Assembly: GCA_003008705.1 (NCBI GenBank)
Contig: PDUO01000034.1
Location: forward strand, 186,001-250,000
DNA: 64,000 nt
Reading direction: 5' to 3'
Source of the DNA: Pezicula radicicola
Taxonomy: Eukaryota; Ascomycota; Leotiomycetes; Helotiales; Dermateaceae
How positions within the stretch are numbered: position 1 is the stretch's first letter; every line of letters starts with the position of its first letter. The notes below the pieces were generated by a model. It saw only the letters and a list, made by a program, of their open reading frames with translations. It made no database searches and was not told the origin of the DNA. Positions 43,962 through 55,826 of the stretch are shown piece after piece. The position numbers and the translations under genes are program-made.

Positions 43962-46034
43962 GTTGCTGGAACCTGTCTTGGAATATTTTGTGTCGTTGCG
44001 GTATCTGGTAATTGAATGCAAAAAGTTATGGTATAGCACTTGGGTTTTGGTAGCTGAATGTGCGCAGCGGCCCGAGTAATCTCCGTGTCTTTCCAACAAC
44101 TATAAGATGAAATTAAAGACTTCAACGCTTAGAATTAATACCCAATCACAAGCCCAGAAGTACCTCCAAGCTTCACTGACAGACTTCTACACCAAGTTGA
44201 CTTCAAGGCTCGAGTTGCAGAATTCAAGTCCATATTCGAATCCTAATTTAGCCGAGCTCTTTTCGACACAACCACCCAGAGAATAGGAATTAGGTCTAGC
44301 ACAGAGTGTCTGCGTATGTCTCTACAAGTGATCCCCGAGTCAATGACATGATCTAGTGTGCAAAGTTTCAAACGACTGGATGTGTATGCCAGTAGCGTAA
44401 GTTGGCGTTATTTAATCTAGGAAATAGGAAGGGATTTTAGAAAAAGTGATCTTGTTCTAAGTAAATTGCATGACAAATAGAGAGTGTAAAAGAAACTTGG
44501 AGTGTTTACATATGTCTACAAAGATGAGCACTGCTATCATCAATACGCAACTTCTCCCCTTCTACGAGGAGTAGATTCCTATAGCATAGGTATTGTAGAA
44601 GTACTTTACTGTTGGAAGCAGAAGAGATTAATAGATAAGAGGTTATATTCAGAAATAAACACTGTCTCGAAAATTACATAGTTCCACATAGAGCTCCTAG
44701 GTTTTTCAAATGGAGGCTGCACTAAATACTTCAACCAAAGACAGTGTATCTTCTACTGAGGATATAACCACTTTGTTAATTTTAGGCATTTTCACTAAAT
44801 GACATTTGTATAAAGGAGAAGAAATTGAAGAAAAGGACAAAAAGAAAGCCCATCAAATAGCTTTTTGAGTGTTAGATATAAGGATCAGGAATGATAGAGG
44901 TTAGAACAAGTAAGAGAAGTGCTTAAATATTTCAAGTGATAATATACTAAAAATGAAAAGTGGTATTGTACTAAAGAGACAGAAAACGTAAAAGCCTTGT
45001 AAAGCATGGTGGTTTATAAAAACTTCTGATAATGCGTGCCCTTTTGATGTGAAGTCTTCAGAGCCTAGCACTTAGACGTAAGCTTCACCTTAGGGGCGCT
45101 GTTTGTCACAATTCACCTCGCTTAACTTTTGCCACCACTAAGTCTTGCGCACAGCTGCGCACAATTTGTTGTACTAGCACAATATTGTGCGACACTGAGT
45201 AGTGTTGCAACATTTTTATGCCTACAAACAAAAATACATACAAGAAAGAGAGGACTTTGCAAGACTTATTTAGAGTAATAGGATATGAAGTAGCTCCTTG
45301 CACGGCACTAGCCAGCCTGCATAGAATTGACAGAGGTAGATTTGTCTTCTTATACTTCATCTGGCTGCGTGGAATTGAGTGCATACAAAGTCAAACAACC
45401 TATTGACCTATATGATGAACTTGGTTAAAGATACATCAAAGGCTCTTTGTAGTGTCCAATGTTGGTTAGGTGTGCACCATAAAAGTTGGCATAAGCAGTG
45501 ATGGATCTCGAGGGAGAAACTTAGTGCCTGGAATGTTGGAGAAGATGGGGATAGAAGAGGAAATGTTTGGAAAACTAAGCTGTGGAAGTAGCGTCTTTGT
45601 GATTTGGTCAGATGACTTGAGAGTACTAAGTAATATGCACGTGGGACAGGACATTATACTGGCGCACTGGTTTTACTTCGGATAATTAGTATTAGTGTAT
45701 CTTGTATACATGGTTGGTTGTGCCTTGAATGATCAGAGCCATAGATATGAAGATATAACAGGGCATGCCTAAGTGAAACCGTTTCTTTGTCCACAGTTTG
45801 CCATTCTTTAGGAAACCCAAGAAGAAGCATTTTGTTCTTTGTCGTAATTTCTCATAAAGGTTCCGGATGCGAAAAGACGTCTTTATCTTTGTTTAGCTTT
45901 CATAATTGGAGCAAATTTTCGAGTATCGTGGAATAAATACTTTTTATGTGTATTGTACCTAGTTACCGTTCTGGAAGCTACCAAGTCCACGGTCTTTCTC
46001 TTCTCTATTATTATTAACCTTAAAATCGGTCAAA
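43962..46034. other. 2.1 kb spacer without recognisable gene
   Basis: AT-rich in 44400-45000. Short frames such as 45106-45384 (minus) and 45470-45685 (plus) have no motif. The end of this stretch is the promoter of the kinase-like gene. Confidence 0.5.
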
Positions 46035-47705
46035 ATGGCAGCATCCAATGTATTTAGAGACGAAGTCCAGAAAGATAGATGGCTAAAAAGCGAACCAAAT
46101 TGGCGATCCCGTCTAGGCGAAGGATGGAAAGGAAGCAAATTTCTAGGACATGGCGGATATGGTGTAGCTGGATTATGGGAATATAACGGAAATCTAGCTG
46201 CAGGAAGTCGAAAACTGCGAGAAGTTGTAGTAAAGCAAAGCGTGGTGGATTTCGAGTCCAATTTGGGACCTACACCAGTTCTAAGAACAGCTTACGATGA
46301 AGGTATTATGCTTGAGATGCTCTCTAAATTAGGTTTGAGGCATATTATTAGGATGTATGGTGGGATACATAAGGATATTTATGATGATAGAAGAAGTGGA
46401 AAGGAAGTGGTTAGGATATATCTCGAATATTGTCCTGGTGGAACTTTATTAAATATAGAAAACCCAGGGAAACCACCAATAATGCCAATAGAGGAAGTAG
46501 ATGTTTGGTCTATCTTCCATTGTTTAGCCCTAGGCGTTGCTGCTATGGACCGAGGAACAGAGTATTCAAATACTAACCCACCAGATCTTTGGAATAAAGG
46601 TACTGAAATATGCCATTTCGAGTAAGTCTATTCCCAACCCCCAAAAGATATTCTTGTGAACGGGGATTGATGGTCATAATAGTCTGAAGTATGACAATAG
46701 TATGTTCTCTTGCCATATCTGCAACTTTTACGCCACTAACACCGATTTTAGTTTTCATAGGATATCGAGATGGAGACCATTCAAGAATGCCGATACTTAA
46801 GGTAAACCTTTCCATTCGTTTGTCGCTTGTTATTTCATGCGATACATATATCTCTATATTCAACAAGCAACTGGGAAAATATTGAGGTAGTGAAATACTA
46901 ACTCATCGCTCAGATCGCAGACTTTGGAGAAGCAATACAGGTTCCTAAAACCCAGGACGACGTAAGTAGTAGAAGATTGTATAACCGAGGCGACGAGCGC
47001 TGGAGACCACCAGAACAAAATGAAAAAATTCTACCTCAACTAAAGCGGCCAAGGAATGGCACATGTAGCAATATCTTTCAAATCGGCTGCATAATGTACG
47101 GAATTATCGTCAGAACACAGAGGCGCGACGACCATGTCCCAAGCCAATGTAAAAAGGGAAAAATCACACTGGAGTTGAGAAAGCTAAATGGAAACACATA
47201 TGGCTGGGAGCTGGAAGATGAGGTTGTAGAGGATGATGGCTTTTCGGAGACGCTGAGGGGCTTAATTATGGAATGTATGATGCAAGAACCTCTAAAGAGA
47301 CCAAATAGCCTGGATTTACAGAAGAGGACGGAGCAAGGTTTGCAGGATGCTAGAGCGGAACCACAATCATCAGATGGTGGCGGGTTTGGACATGTACCAA
47401 TGCTTGAGGTGAATGAGCCACCAGAAGTGCCTCTAGAATGGCATAGCAATGGTGCCTCAACTGAAGCCTCAACCTTTTCAGTCGAGGCCAGTGGTCTAGC
47501 TCAGAATAGTGCCTCGGCTCAGCAAACATCTTCAACTAAAGCAGGTACAGTAGCCAGGAGTTCTGCATTGGAAACTATAGGTCCGCTAAACGAATTATCA
47601 GTAGGATCCGAGTCAAATAGTGAAAATAAACTGGAGACAAACAAGAGGAAGAGGTCGGACGATGAAGAGAATGAAGATAAACAAGAAAGAAGAACCAAGA
47701 GATGA
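46035..47705 (+). pseudogene. Protein-kinase-like gene without recognisable catalytic loop
   Basis: Exon 46035 onward has a glycine loop (FLGHGGYGVAGLWEY), a VVVKQS lysine strand, an alpha-C-like glutamate (DEGIMLEML), VRIYLEYCPGGTLLN (hinge) and ends ICHFE just before TAA at 46622-46624, where HxD-x-K-P-x-N should follow. Downstream, DILVNGD (46650-46670) looks like the end of that loop but carries frame breaks. Later exons are clear: GDHSRMPILK to 46801, an intron to 46913, IADFGEAIQVP (DFG motif), RGDERWRPPEQ (activation-segment end) and IFQIGCIMYGI, then a long acidic, Ser-rich tail to 47705. GTAAGT at 46621 could be a donor, but I find no acceptor giving the missing loop. So it is either a pseudokinase or a pseudogene. 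Confidence 0.7.
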
Positions 47706-48137
47706 TTTGAATGAGCGTGACGAGGAGAAGCATAATGATGACAGAAACCTCGATTTCCCTTAGAAAGGAACCCAAATTATGACCATCAACGGAACAATTC
47801 ACCTATATGTTTAGGAAGCTACATATGACTTGTTCATCTTTGGTGTACACACTGTGACTAGAGAGAATACTATTCTAGATAACACGAGAGAAGTCTCTTG
47901 TTCGGAACGACACGTAGGTTTCATGTGGAAAACTTCACCGAGTGCGATGTGTTGATATGTTAGAATGATGAGTAGGCTGACCTGCAGAGAAGTCGTACAA
48001 CGAGGCAGAGGTCCTCTTCGATATTGGCACAGAAGGCTAGAAAGAAATTTAAATACTTATTAAATCCTTGTCCAATAATCTAAATATGAAGCAAGTTCAC
48101 AATGCTCAAAAGGTAGATACTCATGGTAAAGTCACTT
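47706..48137. other. Convergent 3' spacer
   Basis: Between the 3' ends of the kinase-like and Cys-rich genes. Nothing recognised. Confidence 0.5.
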
Positions 48138-49433
48138 CTAATAATGATATCTCGCCCGTTTAGGGGCGGGGGCTTCCTCTCTAGCTTCATGCCTTGAAGA
48201 ACATACTTCTTCACTTCCAGGATTACCACAAGTCCACTTGAACCCATCAGCATATGTGGGATCATCAACAAGACTTCCGCAGGCACCATGAACCCACTCA
48301 TCATGATCGCACCAGCTCTCAAAGTCATCTGTTACTATTTTGTAACCTGGCCGTATTAGCATAAAGGAGACAAAGAAGCTGTATTAAATCTTACCAGTAT
48401 GCTCAACTCGACAAGAACCCTCTTTATTGTTTGCAAGATCAAAAAACTCCTCGCAATTCTCGCATAACCTTAGATCCGGTGCTTTTACCCAGTGGTCAGC
48501 AGGGTCAGCATGTGGCATTACAAATCTCTGGCAGCCTATTTCATTGTACTTTCGGCCACAACAATCCCATACCCGGCCCTCTGCGTATTCAAGGACATCC
48601 TCAAACCAGTACTCAATGTCTTCTTGGTCGAGAGAAGAAAATTCTGTGCCTTCCCACCAGTCGAAATCCATTTCCAGGGTGCCTAAGAACTTATCAGTTA
48701 TTTCACGCTTAACGTACAAGATTTAACACGTTACCTGGGTGTTCTCGACAGTTTTGCCGGACACTGGTCGAATCAACTTCTGTCGCCCCAGCTCGTACAA
48801 AGTCCACACCGCAATATCTACATAGCACGAGATTGCCTCTTCCTTCAGGTCCGGGCCCCTTGGGTCTGTGGTTTCCAGTTCGACAGCCATTGGAACGCCC
48901 TGATTTTAAACAGCAGGTCTAATATCAACCCTCTTGATCATCATCATCATACATTACCCTAGCTGTAGCGTGGTATAAATGGCTATGGCGTGCCCATATC
49001 TCGTGATCAACGAGGCGCTTTCTAAACCCTGAATATCAAAATCAATAATGTATCTTTGAATGAACACAGATGTGAACATACCGAGATGAGAAACACAATC
49101 CTCTGGCCCATTTTCCATCGGAGTGAAGAGTTTACCACAGCATTTACACTAATCTTCTACAGGTGGACCGCCGTCATCAATCCTCTCTTCACTTTCATCC
49201 TCCCCGTCATCTTCATCTTCATCAACATCCTCATCCTCTTCATTATCTTCGCTTTCATCCCCGTCCTCCTCGTCAAGTTTGCCGTCCTCTTCGTTTTCAT
49301 CATCCTCGCCTACTTGCTGCTTGTCTTCCTCCCCATCAGACGAACAAAGATCCACAACATTCACACATCTCGACGAGACCTCAATAACCTCAACTTCGGA
49401 GTCCTGTGACAAATTTGGAGCTATAAGACACAA
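48138..49433 (-). CDS. Cys/His-repeat protein with acidic N-terminal region, one in-frame TAG
   Basis: Clear exons: 48682-48395 and 48346 to the stop at 48138. An upstream exon ends at 48735. Repeated modules follow one plan, C-x2-C ... C-x2-H-x-G ... W-x-C(C)G: CKCCGKLF with CVSHLGF; CRYCGVDFVR with CREHPGTLEMDFDWWEG and RVWDCCGRKYNEIGC; LCENCEEFF with CRVEHTGYKIVTD and GFKWTCGNPGSEEVC. I take these as three zinc-binding repeats of a fungal family of unknown role. Upstream (49433-49150) the frame is strongly acidic (EEDKQQVGEDDENEED) and is separated from CKCCGK by a TAG at 49152-49150. A CAG-to-TAG change would explain it; alternatively a missed intron. The intron inferred at about 48958-48920 is only 39 bases, so the middle is uncertain, and no ATG was identified. 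Confidence 0.55.
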
Positions 49434-50571
49434 TTAAGTTACTTGGACACGCTGTAGAAGCACACTCATAGTTAACGATTAAATTGAGGATGTTGAAAGT
49501 TCGCGTTTCGTGATGAAACGATGTGCCTCTCCGGATAAATATCGGGGCTTGTCGCGTACTCACGTGACTATGCTTTCTACTTTATAAAAATTATAAATGC
49601 TCTGTAGATTGGATGTTAAAGATTCCAAAGTAAGTGTCATGTAGGAGCATGGTAATTAACTTTATGGATCATTGCAGTTTGTTTCAATAAACTTTGTCCA
49701 CTTCCATGATGCAGATTATCATACCTAGAAAACTCAACTGACTTATTAACCGAAGACGAGAACTTCCGCATTTGTACATTACGGAGTAGGACACGTTAAA
49801 ATAGAGAAGGGACGTAAAATAGATGGTTGTCAAGTAAGTAAGGAGGAATATAAACTATTCTTATATTTACTATTTCCTTGGCTTTAACGTTTATCCTTTA
49901 ACAACAGTACCTAGTCTCTTGACGATAGTGCCTATTCTCCTCGCTTCCTCTCTTATTTCCAGTGTTCACCAATGAAACCCAAAAACCCAGAGGATATCAA
50001 CTATGCAAGTAGAAAATAAAAGGATTGGAATTAAGAAAAGCCACCATCACATTACCTCAATACTCAAGTACTAAAGCATAATACCAAGCTCCAGAAACCG
50101 GCGAGGCAAATCCTACTAGCACAAGGCACTCTAGCTCCAAAATATCCCTAATGATGTCAAGTCCCATTAAGTTTCACCAACTAACAAAACTTTCCAAGAG
50201 AAATCCCCAATCAACGCACCCAATTTCCAATCTCAGGCTAGAAGATCGCACACAAATGGAGCGAATACAAGTGCTTACCTACTTGTAACGGATTCGAGGC
50301 GCTCAGATTCATTATAGAGTTACGGATTCAAGAGGGTTTTGACGTATAACTATTCAGGCTTACCAATTCTGCACTTCTGAAACGACGATTCATATTTCTG
50401 TCATGCCCTAGTTGTCTATGAATGCAAAAAGCTGAGTCCATGGTTCATGTGATTATTCTTATGTCGGGGTATAGTACATTCAACCGTATTTCATTCAATA
50501 AATATCTCGACGTTCTGACAATACTTTTCTCTTCCTGAGATTATCACAGAATGACTTTATCAACCATACAG
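49434..50571. other. Spacer and promoter
   Basis: 1.1 kb without a supported gene. Upstream region of the surface protein at 50572. Confidence 0.5.
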
Positions 50572-51524
50572 ATGGCGAGAGCGACTGTTTTTATTATTCT
50601 TTCGATTGTGGTTTATGCGCAAGCTGCTGCTCCGGTATGCTATTATCCTGATGGTCCTCCAGAGCCAAACCATGTACCTTGCAACCAGACGATCTCGGCT
50701 GCTTCGTCTTGCTGCGATCCTGAGGATGCTTGTTCGACGAGTGGTTTTTGTTTGGGGCGTTCAGGGTGAGTTTATCGTGGGAGTTATACGGGTGGGACTT
50801 GGGGATCCTCGAATTGCATGAAGGTTGTTTGACTGGTATGTCTTATTTTGTGCCCGCAGGATTGGATTATTTGGAGGATATTTAACCTGATGTTTAATTA
50901 GATCCGAGTAGTAATGAAAAGTACAGTGGCTACACGGCTTTGTGGTCTTGTTCCCCTATTGGAACCAAGATGGAATCTTTTTGCTGTGGCTATGGAGACG
51001 GCTCTTCGTGTTGTGACTCGAATTTCACCCTCGGTATCACGGGTATAGCGTTCAAACCTGGTGTTGATGCTTTCGTGCAGAATATCTCTTCCTCTGCTAT
51101 CGCTGCATACATTGCGACTGCTACATCCTCTTCAACTAGCTCAGCAACGTCGAGCGGTAACACAACTAACAATTCCGGAATATCAGCTTCAAGCTCTGGT
51201 TCAAATAACTCTGACTTGGGCACGAAGATTCGTGTGGGAGTCGGTGTCCCGTTGGGGGTTTTGGTGTTGGGGTTGTTGGCATTCTTATTCTGGAGGGAGC
51301 GCAGGAAGTCTGTAATAAGGGGTGATTCTGTGCTTATGATGCAACAGAGTAGTGGTAGTTCTGTAGTGGGCGGAAATGCGCATACCAACGGTGATAGGTA
51401 TGTGGACCAGAGTCAGGCCAATTATGCCCAGAGAGGCAACTATCCGCCCAACCCTCTAGGGAAATTTCAAACTAATCCACATGAGGCTCCCGATAATCCG
51501 GCGCCGCAGGAGTTGAGAGCCTAA
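50572..51524 (+). CDS. Single-span cell-surface protein with Cys-rich head (frame disturbed)
   Basis: The start at 50572 gives a signal peptide (MARATVFIILSIVVYAQAAA). The Cys-rich head follows: CYYPDGPPEPNHVPC, CCDPEDACSTSGFCL, then VYRGSYTGGTWGSSNCMK, a family pattern common in ascomycetes (sensor- or stabiliser-like surface proteins of unknown function). After an intron ending at 50901 the protein continues DPSSNEKYSGYTALWSC, CCGYGDGSSCCD, a Ser/Thr-rich stalk, one membrane span (VGVPLGVLVLGLLAFLFW) and a short cytosolic tail rich in Asn/Pro. Two problems: TGA at 50767-50769 inside the head, and a one-base shift near 50825, where GTTGTTTG would need one more T to reach VCLTD. The second looks like a homopolymer error; the first does not. 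It may be a pseudogene. Confidence 0.65.
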
Positions 51525-51713
51525 GTGATCCGATTGTGTCTCTTCCCATTAGTATAGTTATGGAGTTAAGCAGTTTGAAGTGATAGAAAGGAAAAGGAGA
51601 CCCTTAAATGTGGTGCACATATATGACCTGGCAATAAGGACATCGAATTGTAGAGGTACATGGCCATACATGGCCCACATCGTAATGTCGCATTTAATAA
51701 TTTGGTCCAGCAT

Positions 51714-52820
51714 TTACTTTCGCCCTCTCCCGCGGTCTCTCCGTCCAATATCCAGCGTCTTTACTCGTTTCTGTAGTCCCTGGCCATTAGCAGCACCACT
51801 ATCCCTGGGACCATCATCGATAGGCCTCTTCCTGCTCTTCTCAACCACATTCCTACTCTCTCCGCTCTTCCTCTTGGTCAACTTCTCAATGCGATCAATG
51901 CCTTCGCCCAGACCTCGCCACTCTTCCCCACCATATCCAGCATCTTTTCTGCCGCCCTTCTTTGCTCGGTCCTTTTTGCTTTCCTTTGGTAGACGGGTAT
52001 AGTTCTTCTCTTCGTACTCCTTGCGCTCGAGTTCCTCTTTCCTCTCCTTCTCGGATTTCGATCTTCGTCCCCCAGAGACAATTGTGCTACCAATGCTTGG
52101 CTCTGCTAGGGGCGCCGTTGATAATTCGGTGTTAATGAACTCATCCAATGTTGCGGATTTCTGCGGTTTCTCTCTCTTCTCCCGAGGCCCTGTTGTTGGC
52201 ATGGCTGTTGCAGTTATGCGCGGGGGTCTGTATATACCGTCTGAAGATCGTTTGAAATTAACTTCTTCAGCTGGAGCTTCAGGTCTCACAAGAGCTGCAG
52301 GATTGGGTCGGTATTGGAGATCGTCAATTTCTGAGGCCTTGAGCGCGACTCCATTTGTTGACTCCACATCACTGTCGTCTGAATCGTCTGAACCATCCTC
52401 CTCAGAGTCGTTGGCAGCACTCTTCTTACTAGTTCCGTTGGACTTAGGAGCCGCAGCTCTTGCGGCATCATCTGCAGCGCGAAGGACTTTGTCGATTTGG
52501 TATTTCAGTCGTCCTTCTAATGGTCGCACACCTTTCTCAAGGTAAACTCGCAGCTCGACCAGTTTTCTGATCACAGCATCTTCCAAATCTTCTTCGTCTT
52601 CGTCGCTATCTGAGGCATTGACTCTGTTTCGTAACTTGAGGATTATGAGGAAGACCAAGTTTTGTAGATATGACAGTAGAAGTTCATTTTTAACATCGAG
52701 CAGGGAAATTCCGTCCTTTGGAGGGATTGCAAGAGAGACATCTGGTGAAGAATTGGCAGCTGATGTCAGCGACTCTGTTAGAGTAGACAGCAAAGCTGCA
52801 AGAGAGGTTTCGACGGCCAT
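51714..52820 (-). CDS. lcp5: Neuroguidin/Lcp5-like U3 snoRNP protein (Sas10/Utp3 family)
   Basis: Single exon, 368 residues, starting MAVETSLAALLST; a longer frame upstream is open but the ATG at 52820-52818 gives the normal start. N-terminal Sas10/Utp3/C1D domain: DGISLLDVKNELLLSYLQNL, FLIILKLRNR, then RKLVELRVYLEKGVRPLEGR and LKYQIDKVLRAADD. Middle: acidic Ser-rich stretch and YRPNPAALV, followed by SDGIYRPPRITATAMP, a signature of the family. C-terminus: Lys/Arg/Glu-rich, ending RRDRGRGRK, probably nucleolar targeting. Role by family: small-subunit processome component needed for 18S rRNA maturation. Divergent from the TM9SF gene with 478 bases between start codons. Confidence 0.93.
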   Translation of the reverse strand: MAVETSLAALLSTLTESLTSAANSSPDVSLAIPPKDGISLLDVKNELLLSYLQNLVFLIILKLRNRVNASDSDEDEEDLEDAVIRKLVELRVYLEKGVRPLEGRLKYQIDKVLRAADDAARAAAPKSNGTSKKSAANDSEEDGSDDSDDSDVESTNGVALKASEIDDLQYRPNPAALVRPEAPAEEVNFKRSSDGIYRPPRITATAMPTTGPREKREKPQKSATLDEFINTELSTAPLAEPSIGSTIVSGGRRSKSEKERKEELERKEYEEKNYTRLPKESKKDRAKKGGRKDAGYGGEEWRGLGEGIDRIEKLTKRKSGESRNVVEKSRKRPIDDGPRDSGAANGQGLQKRVKTLDIGRRDRGRGRK

Positions 52821-53298
52821 TATGTGGTTAGGAAAAAGTGATTGTCGGATTAAGGTTGTTGTTTGAAGATCTTCCCAAATTTCTGCTCTCGAAAAGTTTC
52901 TAATCGCGATAGTCGGCGTCGGAAGCAAAGTTAGTCCGTCTTGGCAAGGCCAGATCGTGCCTGGCTCTACAGGGAGCTTTCAACACACACAGCTCGAAAG
53001 AAATTTGGTTTACTTCGTATCATACCTGTCTCCCCATCGAGCGTGTTCCTCTCCTAGCTAATATCTGAGGATATATTTGTCTCACGTCTTCAGCTGATGG
53101 TATCTCATTCACTCCAAATATAGCGAGATATTTGGGTGCCTGTGGATCACATATAATTGAAGGTACGTCACGGAAGTACTTCCAAACTCGTAAGCTACTT
53201 GAAGCGTGAACCCACTACTTGACACGATTTTAAACATACTTGCATCCTCAGCATTTACTGATCACCTGCGCTCATCACAGCGATCGAGAATATCCACG
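52821..53298. promoter_or_regulatory. Bidirectional promoter between lcp5-like and TM9SF genes
   Basis: 478 bases between divergent start codons. No specific motif is claimed. Confidence 0.5.
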
Positions 53299-55287
53299 AT
53301 GCGTTTACGAGACCTTTCGCCGTCCGCGGCCCTCCTTGCGACACTGCTCGCAGCCCCAGAGCTCTCCTCAGCTTTCTACCTACCTGGTGTTGCGCCCACG
53401 TCCTACCCGCCAGGAGGTAAAGTCCCTCTCCATGTCAATCGTCTTACGCCCGTTGGCTCTCAACAAGATGGACAGCTGCGGTCCGTCGTATCCTTCGACT
53501 ACTATCACCCAGCTTTCCATTTCTGTAGGCCGAAGGACAAACCAGAATATGTGCCGGAAAGTCTAGGCAGCATCTTATTTGGCGACCGAATTATGACTTC
53601 GCCTTTCGAGCTCAAAATGGGAGTTAATGAAACATGCAAACAACTATGCGAGGAGAAAAAGTTCGATCAGAGCTCGGCACATTTCGTCAACAGAAGGATA
53701 GCCCAGCAGTTCAGCTTGAATTGGCTGGTAGACAGACTGCCAGCTGGCCAACTTATTGAGGACGAGGTGACAAACACGAAGTTTTACAGCCAGGGATTTG
53801 CATTGGGGAGCAATGATGCCAAGGATATGCACTTGAACAACCACTACGATATTTTGATCGACTACCACGAGCTTTCGCCAGAACAGAGGCGTGTTGTTGG
53901 AGTCATTGTCCAACCGTCCTCGAGAACCAACCAGATCGCTGACTCCACTGGCCGTTGTGGAGAAGGAGGACCACCTTTGACACTTTCTGAGAACTCGGAG
54001 ACCTCAATGATTTGGACGTACAGCGTATATTGGAGACCCTCTCCTACGGCATGGGCTACGCGATGGGACAAATACCTGCACGTCTTTGACCCCAAGATCC
54101 ACTGGTTCTCATTGATCAATTCCGCTGTAATTGTGATTTTTCTCACAATAACTGTTGTATCAATTCTCCTCCGCGCATTGAAGAAGGATATTGCGAGATA
54201 CAACCGTCTTGACTCTATCAACCTTGACGACTTATCCGGAACATCCGCGGTGATTGAGGATGGCGTACAGGAGGATTCTGGCTGGAAGCTAGTTCACGGT
54301 GATGTGTTCCGCACGCCAAGCTCTCCCCTTATTCTCAGTGTCTTCCTTGGTAATGGTGCCCAGCTATTTGTCATGACTGGCTTCACGATTGCTTTCGCCC
54401 TTTTGGGGTTCTTGTCGCCCTCCAATCGTGGCTCGCTTGGTACTATCATGATACTGTTGTACACAATCCTTGGATTTATCGGTGGCTATGTCTCCTCGCG
54501 GGTTTACAAGTCTTTTGGCGGCGAGCGTTGGAAGTTTAACATTGCCCTTACTCCTTTGTTGGTTCCGGGAATTGTTTTCGCCACTTTCTTCATCCTCAAC
54601 CTCTTCCTCTGGGCTAAGGAATCCTCTGGCGCCGTACCTTTCACAACCATGCTTGTGATTGTTAGCATCTGGTTCTTGATCTCAGTGCCCCTATCTTTTG
54701 CTGGCAGCTGGGTAGGATTCCGTCAACCTCCAATTGCACCACCTGTGAGGACTAACCAAATCCCGCGTCAAATTCCCCCAAGTACAACTTACATGCGACC
54801 TATTCCCTCAATGCTTCTAGTTGGTATCTTGCCATTTGGTGCTATTTTCGTCGAACTCTACTTCATCATGTCTTCCATCTGGTTCAGCAAGGTTTACTAC
54901 ATGTTTGGCTTTTTATTCCTTTGCTACGGCCTCATGATTATCACCTGCGCGGCCGTCACGGTGCTCATGATTTATTTCCTGCTTTGCAGCGAGAATTACC
55001 ACTGGCATTGGAGAGCATTCTTGACTGCTGGAGCGTCGGCCGGATATGTGTTTGCAAACGCACTAATCTACTGGGTTAGCAAACTGCAACTCGGCGGTTT
55101 GACAGGAAGTGTGTTGTATGTGGGGTACAGCGCTCTGATCTCTTTTCTATTTTTCATACTTACTGGTAAGTTCTCTCCTGCACTAGGGCTAAAAAGTGCA
55201 ATGGCTAATCTTTTCAAAGGCTCAATCGGGTTCTTCGCAAGCTGGGCTTTTGTGCAGAAGGTTTATGGCTCCATCAAGATCGACTAG
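53299..55287 (+). CDS. Transmembrane 9 superfamily protein (Emp70/TMN)
   Basis: Single exon of 662 residues. The open frame extends upstream to 53206, but the ATG at 53299 places a signal peptide (LRDLSPSAALLATLLAAPEL) at the start. Lumenal domain: FYLPGVAPTSYPPGGKVPLH, DYYHPAFHFC, LGSILFGDRIMTSPFELKM, CKQLCEEKKF and NWLVDRLPAG. Nine membrane spans follow from about residue 275: HWFSLINSAVIVIFLTITVV first, later WFLISVPLSFAGSWVGFRQP, FGFLFLCYGLMIITCAAVTV and SALISFLFFILTGKFSP. The C-terminus KVYGSIKID carries the KxD/E Golgi-retention signal of the family. Known role: endosome/Golgi membrane proteins acting in sorting of other membrane proteins, adhesion and copper handling. No breaks. Confidence 0.96.
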   Translation: MRLRDLSPSAALLATLLAAPELSSAFYLPGVAPTSYPPGGKVPLHVNRLTPVGSQQDGQLRSVVSFDYYHPAFHFCRPKDKPEYVPESLGSILFGDRIMTSPFELKMGVNETCKQLCEEKKFDQSSAHFVNRRIAQQFSLNWLVDRLPAGQLIEDEVTNTKFYSQGFALGSNDAKDMHLNNHYDILIDYHELSPEQRRVVGVIVQPSSRTNQIADSTGRCGEGGPPLTLSENSETSMIWTYSVYWRPSPTAWATRWDKYLHVFDPKIHWFSLINSAVIVIFLTITVVSILLRALKKDIARYNRLDSINLDDLSGTSAVIEDGVQEDSGWKLVHGDVFRTPSSPLILSVFLGNGAQLFVMTGFTIAFALLGFLSPSNRGSLGTIMILLYTILGFIGGYVSSRVYKSFGGERWKFNIALTPLLVPGIVFATFFILNLFLWAKESSGAVPFTTMLVIVSIWFLISVPLSFAGSWVGFRQPPIAPPVRTNQIPRQIPPSTTYMRPIPSMLLVGILPFGAIFVELYFIMSSIWFSKVYYMFGFLFLCYGLMIITCAAVTVLMIYFLLCSENYHWHWRAFLTAGASAGYVFANALIYWVSKLQLGGLTGSVLYVGYSALISFLFFILTGKFSPALGLKSAMANLFKGSIGFFASWAFVQKVYGSIKID

Positions 55288-55826
55288 ACGAGATATGGAG
55301 GCTCGAGATAGATGTAACTGTACGGAATATATGTACTCCAATAGCGGATTCAATAAAGCATTTTTGCAATGGTTCGGAACGGGGTGGGATGGCGTCTTCG
55401 AGTGCTTCAGAAGTTGAGAAACGGTTTCCTCGTCTCTTATGATACTCTTTCGTGTATGACCGAGGCTTTATATGCTTAGCTTTTTCAATAGGCAATATCT
55501 CTATTATAGGCACTGTCAGTCACTTTCACCGGTCGCCAATCTCATTTGATGTAGGCATTGTTCCTCTTTTTGCGATCATTAAGTTGCTAATGAGCTGTAT
55601 CTTTCTTATTAACCTGGTCATCGAATATGAGTACTTGGCGGCGCTGTCTACATTAGGCGTCAGCAGACCAAGGTGGCGTTTTTAGCGTCATGCAACTCTT
55701 GTAGAACATCTTCTGTTCAGCTCGGCCTCGTACATTTACATTCCTTCATGTCAGTAACAACTCTAGTCATTGTGATGCTGTATTGTAAAGAGGCAGCAAT
55801 TGTGCTGTTTTGATATTCCTTATGAG
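55288..55826. other. Spacer before the large mosaic gene
   Basis: 3' UTR of the TM9SF gene and promoter of the next. Nothing else recognised. Confidence 0.5.

Noticed and set aside
49056..49409. Hydrophobic plus-strand frame that looks like a membrane protein
   Set aside because: It is the antisense of the Asp/Glu-rich coding stretch of the Cys-rich gene: GAA/GAT codons read as TTC/ATC give false membrane segments.
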